Source: Tissierellia bacterium | Lineage (GTDB): Bacteria; Bacillota_A; Clostridia; Tissierellales; Peptoniphilaceae | DNA: 5,031 nucleotides | Reading direction: 5' to 3' | NCBI GenBank assembly: GCA_012513395.1 | Contig: JAAZCH010000309.1 | Span: 1-5,031 of the forward strand | Part shown: positions 1-4,900 of the stretch, one piece after another | How the letters are laid out: each line of letters begins with the position of its first letter | Numbering within the stretch: position 1 is the stretch's first letter | The notes under the pieces: model-generated | Told to the model about the DNA's origin: nothing | What the model saw: only the letters and a program-made list of their open reading frames with translations | Databases searched by the model: none | Program-made: the position numbers and the translations under genes

Positions 1-69
1 CTCAGCAAGGACAGGAGACACAGAAAATAATATCAAAACCACAAGTAATAAAAAAACCCTCTTCCTCAT
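1..69 (-). CDS. N-terminus of a secreted or surface protein (signal peptide only, runs off left edge)
   Basis: Only the first 23 codons are in the window. The ATG at 69-67 follows a perfect TAAGGAGG ribosome site with 8 bases between, which fixes the start. The translation begins MRKRVFLLLVV, continues with a hydrophobic stretch (LILFS), and ends SVSPVLA|E. This is a textbook Sec signal peptide: a positive n-region (R2, K3, R4), a hydrophobic core of about 13 residues, and an AxA-like cleavage site (VLA, then E23). The product is therefore exported, but nothing of the mature protein is visible, so its function cannot be named. It lies downstream of mnmA on the same strand, separated by about 700 bases of repeats, and has its own -10 box, so it is probably transcribed independently. 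Seen: ribosome site, signal peptide, open frame to the edge. Inferred: secreted or cell-wall protein. Confidence 0.85.
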   Translation of the reverse strand, partial: MRKRVFLLLVVLILFSVSPVLAE

Positions 70-77
70 AACGTTTT

Positions 78-85
78 CCTCCTTA
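78..85 (-). promoter_or_regulatory. Ribosome binding site of the signal-peptide gene
   Basis: The minus strand reads TAAGGAGG, then AAAACGTT, then ATG. This is a full-strength Shine-Dalgarno sequence at ideal spacing, and it decides the start codon of the partial gene at 69-1. Confidence 0.85.
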
Positions 86-108
86 TTATTTAATTTCTAT
101 TTATTTAT

Positions 109-114
109 ATTATA
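109..114 (-). promoter_or_regulatory. Candidate -10 box for the signal-peptide gene
   Basis: The minus strand has a consensus TATAAT at 114-109, about 40 bases upstream of the ATG. That leaves room for a normal leader with the ribosome site. There is no good -35: the hexamer 17 bases upstream is CTCACT (3 of 6 to TTGACA), at the edge of the heptad repeat tract. The surroundings are very AT-rich, so a chance match is possible. Confidence 0.5.
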
Positions 115-133
115 CTATATTTTAAAGTAGTAG

Positions 134-184
134 TGAGAGTGAAAAGTGGAAAGTGGAAAGTTAAAAGTGAAAAGTGAAAAGTGA
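134..184 (-). repeat. Period-7 tandem tract, inverted orientation (TGAAAAG-type heptads)
   Basis: Six exact 7-base units run without a break from 140 to 181: TGAAAAG, TGGAAAG, TGGAAAG, TTAAAAG, TGAAAAG, TGAAAAG. Partial units lie on both sides. Read on the minus strand these are CTTTTCA-type heptads, the same family as the three ACTTTTM tracts at 499-533, 563-597 and 749-783, which lie in the opposite orientation. The tract is followed at 185-201 by GGCTACGCCCTCGTAGG, the inverted counterpart of the mini-hairpin module that precedes each of the other tracts. Confidence 0.85.
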
Positions 185-223
185 GGCTACGCCCTCGTAG
201 GAGAGGATTTTCCGTAGGGGACA
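185..223 (-). repeat. Inverted copy of the CTACG mini-hairpin module plus CGTAGGGGACA motif
   Basis: Bases 185-201 (GGCTACGCCCTCGTAGG) are, on the minus strand, CCTACGAGGGCGTAGCC. This differs by one base from the module found three times on the plus strand at 479-495, 542-558 and 729-745. Each is a small palindrome, CTACG..CGTAG. Downstream, CGTAGGGGACA at 213-223 is an exact match to the 11 bases that start the terminal inverted repeat at 264-274. Confidence 0.7.
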
Positions 224-230
224 GTTTGTT

Positions 231-258
231 AATTAGTAATTAATAATTAGTAATTAGT
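231..258 (+). repeat. AATTAGT tandem heptads (4 units)
   Basis: Four consecutive 7-base units: AATTAGT, AATTAAT, AATTAGT, AATTAGT. The period matches the ACTTTTM tracts in the same block although the sequence differs. On the minus strand the unit reads ACTAATT, so both tracts can be written as ACT followed by AT-rich bases. Confidence 0.8.
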
Positions 259-263
259 AGAAT

Positions 264-484
264 CGTAGGGGACATATTCCAAATGCAAATCCCCAAAGAG
301 AATTTTACAACATGAATACGTAATAAATGAGATATAAAACGACAAAAGCGATATGTCCCGTGTCCGGCATATCGAACTGCCAAACAACGGGATTTATCGC
401 TTCTGATATCCATATTTTTAATTAATTACAAATCGAATTTGTTAATACATCAATGTTCATAACATTTGGAATAAATCCCCTACG
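264..484. repeat. 221-bp MITE-like element with 22-bp terminal inverted repeats
   Basis: The left end (264-285, beginning CGTAGGGGACA and ending CCAAATG) and the right end (463-484, beginning CATTTGG and ending CCCCTACG) are inverted copies matching at 20 of 22 positions. The interior is AT-rich, has no credible gene, and contains a second, nested inverted repeat at 346-402. Small size, terminal inverted repeats, no transposase and a second truncated copy nearby fit a non-autonomous transposable element. I see no unambiguous target-site duplication, so mobility is inferred. A structured RNA or an invertible segment are alternatives. Confidence 0.6.
346..402. repeat. Nested hairpin inside the element, copy A
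   Basis: Arms 346-361 (AAGCGATATGTCCCGT) and 387-402 (ACGGGATTTATCGCTT) pair at 14 of 16 positions, plus one G-T wobble. Inside them GGCA (366-369) and TGCC (378-381) can form an inner 4-bp stem around an 8-base loop. Read on the minus strand, the hairpin is followed by CTTTTGTCGTTTTATATC, so it might act as a weak terminator for transcripts leaving mnmA. Confidence 0.65.
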
Positions 485-533
485 AAGGGCGTAGCCCAAC
501 TTTACACTTTTCACTCTCAACTTTTAACTGAAC
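473..533 (+). repeat. Mini-hairpin plus heptad unit 1
   Basis: The unit begins AAATCCCCTACGAAGGGCGT and continues AGCCCA, with CTACG..CGTAG able to form a 5-bp stem. Five exact heptads follow: ACTTTAC, ACTTTTC, ACTCTCA, ACTTTTA, ACTGAAC. The same two-part unit occurs at 536-597 and 723-783. Confidence 0.8.
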
Positions 534-535
534 CT

Positions 536-597
536 AAATCCCCTACGAAGGGCGTAGCCCAAACTTTTAACTTTTAACTTTACACTTTTAACTGAAA
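536..597 (+). repeat. Mini-hairpin plus heptad unit 2
   Basis: The same AAATCCCCTACGAAGGGCGT module is followed by the heptads ACTTTTA, ACTTTTA, ACTTTAC, ACTTTTA, ACTGAAA (563-597). It is one base longer than the other two units. The heptad series differs from unit 1, so the tract has varied by unit exchange while keeping strict 7-base spacing. It joins directly onto the second hairpin at 596. Confidence 0.8.
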
Positions 598-653
598 ACG
601 ATATGTCCCGTGTTAGGCGAATTGCTGATGCCAAACAACGGGATTTATCGCTT
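596..653. repeat. Nested hairpin, copy B
   Basis: Arms 596-611 and 638-653 are the counterparts of copy A. The right arm is identical and the left arm has one change (A598 for G348) that weakens one pair. The loop sequence is quite different from copy A although the GGC..GCC core (616-618 and 630-632) is kept. On the minus strand the hairpin is followed by TTTTCAG, a poor U-tract. Confidence 0.6.
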
Positions 654-722
654 CTGAAATCCATATTTTTAATTAATTACATACCAATTTGCAAAAACAT
701 CATAACCCATAACATTTGGAAT

Positions 723-783
723 AAATCCCCTACGAAGGGCGTAGTCCAACTTTACACTTTTCACTCTCAACTTTTAACTGAAC
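723..783 (+). repeat. Mini-hairpin plus heptad unit 3
   Basis: The module at 723-748 (one change, GTAGTCC for GTAGCCC) is followed by the heptads ACTTTAC, ACTTTTC, ACTCTCA, ACTTTTA, ACTGAAC at 749-783. These are identical to unit 1. The last heptad ends one base before the mnmA stop codon. In the mnmA transcript this is the start of the 3' untranslated region. The mini-hairpin has no U-tract after it, so it is not a convincing terminator. Confidence 0.8.
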
Positions 784-1872
784 CTAATCCTCTATCGTTC
801 CTCCTCCTACAACGTAATCTCCGGCATAAAATACCGCTGCTTGTCCTGGGGTTACGGCTCTTATGGGTTCGTAGAATTGGGCGTGGATTTTTCCATTTTC
901 CATGGGTGTAATTTTGCCTTTTGTGGCTTTTTGACTGTATCTGGTTTTGATTTCTACTTCCATGGGTTCTTCTAATTTTTCCATATAAATCATATTCAAA
1001 TCAGAAACTATCATTTCTTTTGAAAATAAATCTTCGTTATCTCCTAAAACAACTTCATTAGTTGCGGGATTGATATCCACTACATAAGCTGGTTTTCCCA
1101 AAGCGATTTTTAGTCCTTTTCTTTGGCCAATGGTGTAGTGGGTGTAGCCTTCGTGTTTTCCTAGTACATTTCCCTTTGTGTCAATGAAATTTCCGGGTTT
1201 TGTTATGATTCCCAATTCCTCTCGCAAGAATCTTTCGTAGTCTCCATCGGTTACGAAGCAGATGTCTTGGGAGTCGGGTTTTCTTGCTACGATTAAATCC
1301 CTTTCTTCGGCGATTCTTCTGGCTTCTTCTTTGGTAATTCCTTCCATGGGAAACATGGTCCTAGATAATTGATCTTGAGTCAATGAGTATAGGACGTAGG
1401 TTTGGTCTTTTTGTGGGTCTGAGGATTTTTTCAAAAGATATCTATCTTTTTTTTCATCGTATTCCACTTGGGCATAGTGACCTGTGGCGATTCTATCATA
1501 TCCCAAGGTCACTGCTCGTTCTATCATTTTATCAAATTTTATAAAGCGGTTACAATCGATACAAGGATTGGGCGTTTTTCCTTCTTTATAAACGTCTCCG
1601 AATTTTTTTACAACTTTGTCGATAAATTCTGCCTTGAAGTTAAATGTGTAGTGATGAAATCCCAGCTTAAATGCTACACTTTTGGCATCTTCTACATCAT
1701 CTATGGAGCAACAAGTTCTAGTTTTCTCTAGCCCAATGTCCTCATTATCGAATAATTTCAAAGTAGCTCCTGCCACTTCATATCCTTCATCTACTATTAA
1801 AACCGCCGCCACAGAGGAGTCTACTCCACCGCTCATAGCTATCATTACTTTATTATTAAATTCTTTTTTCAT
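784..1872 (-). CDS. mnmA: tRNA-specific 2-thiouridylase MnmA
   Basis: MnmA activates U34 of the Lys, Glu and Gln tRNAs with ATP and replaces its 2-oxygen with sulfur delivered as a persulfide, in the cytoplasm. The 362-residue length is normal for the family. The PP-loop ATP site SGGVDSS is at residues 14-20. The TCCSIDD signature is at 53-59. NPCIDCN (102-108) carries the catalytic Cys104. ATGHYAQ is at 129-135, and DSQDICFV (200-207) carries the persulfide Cys205. THYTIGQRKG (244-253) and the C-terminal barrel ending in VVGGGTIED follow. No key residue is missing. The ATG at 1872-1870 is the furthest-upstream start and gives a usual lead of 13 residues before the PP-loop. M10 and M13 are alternatives, but none of the starts has a Shine-Dalgarno sequence. 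The nifS/iscS or iscU genes often found beside mnmA are absent here. The upstream gene ends in a terminator, so mnmA needs its own promoter. Confidence 0.96.
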   Translation of the reverse strand: MKKEFNNKVMIAMSGGVDSSVAAVLIVDEGYEVAGATLKLFDNEDIGLEKTRTCCSIDDVEDAKSVAFKLGFHHYTFNFKAEFIDKVVKKFGDVYKEGKTPNPCIDCNRFIKFDKMIERAVTLGYDRIATGHYAQVEYDEKKDRYLLKKSSDPQKDQTYVLYSLTQDQLSRTMFPMEGITKEEARRIAEERDLIVARKPDSQDICFVTDGDYERFLREELGIITKPGNFIDTKGNVLGKHEGYTHYTIGQRKGLKIALGKPAYVVDINPATNEVVLGDNEDLFSKEMIVSDLNMIYMEKLEEPMEVEIKTRYSQKATKGKITPMENGKIHAQFYEPIRAVTPGQAAVFYAGDYVVGGGTIED

Positions 1873-1878
1873 GGATTT

Positions 1879-1887
1879 ATTATATCA
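1879..1887 (-). promoter_or_regulatory. Extended -10 promoter of mnmA, implying a leaderless mRNA
   Basis: The minus strand reads TGATATAAT (1887-1879), a perfect TGnTATAAT extended -10 element. No convincing -35 is present at 16-18 bases, but extended -10 promoters can work without one. Only six bases (AAATCC) separate it from the mnmA ATG, so initiation about 7 bases downstream falls at or next to the A of the ATG. No ribosome site lies upstream of the ATG on this strand (the sequence there is CTCCCCTCC). This agrees with leaderless translation. Confidence 0.55.
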
Positions 1888-1931
1888 TATTTTTGGAGGG
1901 GAGTACGAAATGACGTTTATTAAATTAAAAC

Positions 1932-1971
1932 AAGATGGATATGCTTTTCGTTATAAAAACATATCCATCTT
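1932..1971 (-). terminator. Rho-independent terminator of the surface-protein gene
   Basis: A perfect 12-bp inverted repeat, AAGATGGATATG (1932-1943) and CATATCCATCTT (1960-1971), extends after one mismatch by four more pairs (TTTT/AAAA) to a 6-base loop, CGTTAT. It begins 12 bases past the surface-protein stop codon. On the minus strand it is followed by GTTTTAATTTA, a moderate U-tract. The stem is not GC-rich but is long. In the plus direction the run after the stem (TAAATATTATT) is weaker. Confidence 0.75.
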
Positions 1972-1982
1972 TAAATATTATT

Positions 1983-4900
1983 CTACTTAGTAGACTTATA
2001 TTTTTTGTATATTATTCCAATTAGAGTGGCGCCTAATATTCCTACTGCTCCTAACCAAAACACCAATGGGTCATCGGTTTTTGGTATATCCGTTTTGACT
2101 GGGTCTGGTTTTTTTATGGGATTTGTAGGTTCTTTGGGTTCTTCTTCTATTGGCATTGGCGATTCTTCTGCTGGTGGTGCAACTGGTTCTTGGGGAGTAG
2201 GCACTACCGGCAGAGGTATCGGTTCTGGTGTTGGTATCACCGTTGGTCCTGGTATTGGCTCGGGATTCGGTGTTGGCATTATCGGTGGAAAATATGGGGG
2301 TTCGTATGGCGGCGGCACTGGATTGTCAGGGCAGTCCGGACATACTGGAAGTTCAGGACAATCTGGACAATCTGGACAAATTGGGAAATCAGGGCAATTT
2401 CCTGGCTCTGGAATTCCTGTGTTTGTCACTGTAAATCCTGTGTGCATATTTCCTGTAATTTCTGGATAATATCCTCTTACTACATCTTCTACAATTCTAT
2501 AGGTTATTTCATTTCCGTCTTTATCATACTTATCTAATTCCAAGAATGTTACGCTATTCATTCCACTGACTAGTTTTTGTTCTTGGTATCTCATATCACT
2601 ACCTAGTACAAAGACTGTGGTATCTGGAACTGATGATCCTCTTGGAACATCTCTCCATATTTTATTGACAGTGATTTGTATCTTTTCTCCATCATCTCCA
2701 AGTTTTGGATTTATCACATGGATGTCTACTATTCTAGAATTTGGCTCGTCTGGTATAGTAAAACTTATTTCTTCTGTCTCCATTTCATACCCATCAAGGG
2801 TTCTGATTTGTTTCAATCTATAATTTCCACTTGCCAGTTTTTCTAGTATTATCAACCCATTTTGGTCTGTAGTATAAGTTCCATATGGCTGATCTTCTCC
2901 TTCTTTCCAAAGCTCGAATTCTCCTCCTGGTAAGAGGATTTTATTTTGGTCAGTAAGTTGTACTACCAATGCGAAATCCTCTGGAACGTTAACTATTCTG
3001 TAATTTGGCGTATCATTTTCCACGACTACATTGGTTCCGTTTATGGAGATATTGCCATTTTGATTTACTATTACAGTAAATTCAGAAATATTTCTTACAT
3101 ATCCAATAGGTGGTTCTACTTCTGAAAGTAAATACATTCCTTCTTGAAGATTATCTACTTTTATAATCCCGTTAGTATCTGTGATTATATCACTGACAAC
3201 TATTTCTTTGGTGTTGAAATCTAATAGTTGGAACTTGGCTCCTGATAATGGGCTAAGAGTAGTTGCATCTACTTTTAAAGCGAGACTTCCTATGAAACTT
3301 CCTTTTTCTCTAAGGGTATTGGTAATCTCAAATCCATTAGAAGCATTTCCTTCTATTTTCTTTTCGTACCCTATAACATCGAATTCGTCTACAGTATATT
3401 TATATTCTTCTGTGGAATTTGCCTTATACTTTTGTAACCCTGATATAGTATAAGTTTTCTCGTTAGCAATTTTATCTACATCGAATATCTGAGTTTTTTC
3501 TATTCCATCTTCTCTAGTTACTGTAAATACTATTTTGTTTGGTCTTTTATCCTCTTCGTTGTTATTATCAACCCAGATTTTTTTGATATCTATGGAAGCT
3601 GTATTGTTAGAAGTGTTAGTTACAGTAAATCCTTCTGTTACACTTCCTTCGTGCGATACTTTATAAATTAGAGCCTCGTCATTAATTACTTCAGTATCTC
3701 CTATAAAAGTTTCTATTACTTGATATTCATACTTTTGATCTTTATCATCTGTAAGTGGCATATCTTTAAAAATATGAATATGGTCTCCAGAATCTAAAAC
3801 AATATCTTCAACCTTTTCAAAATCTGCATCTCCAATTCTTCTTTGGAGCTCAAAGGTGATTTTTGGATATGGCCCTTCATCTCCGACCCAATCTTTATGA
3901 ACTGGAATATCTGAAACTTTTGCTCCGAAGGTGTTGGAGATAATAGTGTTACCTTCTTCATCGGATTCATATTTAACAGCATATCCTTCAGGAACTTCTG
4001 TCTCGATAATGCTGTAGTTATATTTTTGTGCATAGAAATCATTTACATCTACATTCCATTTTGCTGTAGTGTTGTCACCACTTATTATAATAGGATTCAC
4101 AGGAAGATGTGCAGAATCTACATCGGGGTCGTCCATTTGTAAATTTGGATTAATCATAATAAATGGATCTGAGAACATGTCTTCATGATATCCGTTTAAA
4201 TCACTGTCAGTCTTGATTTCCACTCCTTCAGGTATTTCTATAGTCCATCTTCTATCAGTTCCGACTGTTGCAGTATAATCTTTTCCGTCTAACTCAATTC
4301 TTACAATTTCTCCTGGAATACCCCAACCATTTATCACTCTGGAACCAGCTACTACTTTGTCTATACTAAACTGTATTTCTGGTTCTTCTCCATTAAAAAG
4401 ATAGAATATAGGTGAGCTTTGGACTAAAATATTTGATGGGTCATTCCTTGGAACTACTTCATCAGGAGTCTTATACTGTTTTATTTCAAAACGTACTTTT
4501 GTAGGATCTAGTCCAAGGGGAAGTTCCGTTTTCCAATTTCCATCTGATTGTACTTTTGCAATAAAATTGTCATCGTATCCAGGGAAGGTTAGGTTTATTA
4601 TAGAGCCTGGAACGCCACTTCCTGCAATTATAAATCCTGGTTCATATTTCACACCGTTTCTCATAAGCTGAAGACTAACTTCAGGAGGATTATCAGGACC
4701 TCCCGACCAAATTTTTTCTCCTGTTATATCCTTTCTTGGACTAACGTAGGTATTTATTAAGTCTTCTGCGATTGTGTTTGTATCGGTAGTATCTCTATAT
4801 ATTACATAATCTTCTAGTCCACCAATTTCTGTTACCACATATCTATAAGGGCGTCCTTTTTCATCAAATTCTGGAACTTCCATTGTTAGGTATGGTTTAT

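Larger units (their letters stand above)
346..537 (+). repeat. Direct repeat copy A (192 bp)
   Basis: This segment recurs 250 bases further on (596-787). The right-hand 77 bases (461-537 against 711-787) differ at a single position, C494 against T744. The hairpin arms are also conserved. The hairpin loop (about 364-379) and the stretch around 430-458 have diverged. The copy includes the right end of the terminal-inverted-repeat element, a mini-hairpin module and a heptad tract. Confidence 0.85.
596..787 (+). repeat. Direct repeat copy B (192 bp), ending over the mnmA stop codon
   Basis: This is the second copy of the segment at 346-537. It holds the hairpin and the right terminal repeat (711-734) but lacks the left terminal repeat, so it looks like a truncated element. 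Its shared end, ACTGAACCTAA (777-787), covers the mnmA stop codon (complement of CTA at 784-786). The repeat therefore abuts, and may even supply, the end of that gene. Confidence 0.8.

Noticed and set aside
723..749. Mini-hairpin CTACGAAGGGCGTAG as the mnmA terminator
   Set aside because: The stem is only 5 bp and is followed on the minus strand by GGGGATTTATTCC, not a U-tract. The larger hairpins downstream are better but still weak candidates.
134..787. CRISPR array
   Set aside because: The repeats are adjacent heptads and a few long, unevenly spaced units, with no uniform spacers between identical repeats. No cas gene is visible.
603..911. 102-codon plus-strand ORF over the repeat block and the mnmA 3' end
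   Set aside because: It starts within the duplicated hairpin, has no ribosome site, and its second half is antisense to conserved mnmA sequence.
2005..2469. 154-codon Gly/Ser-rich plus-strand ORF resembling a repetitive structural protein
   Set aside because: It is the exact antisense of the Pro- and Cys-rich stalk (CCA/CCT codons read as TGG/AGG-type frames) and has no ribosome site. The minus-strand frame carries the domains and sorting signal.
3794..4042. 82-codon minus-strand ORF in another frame
   Set aside because: It lies wholly inside the Cna_B-coding frame on the same strand, with no start signals and no recognisable motif.
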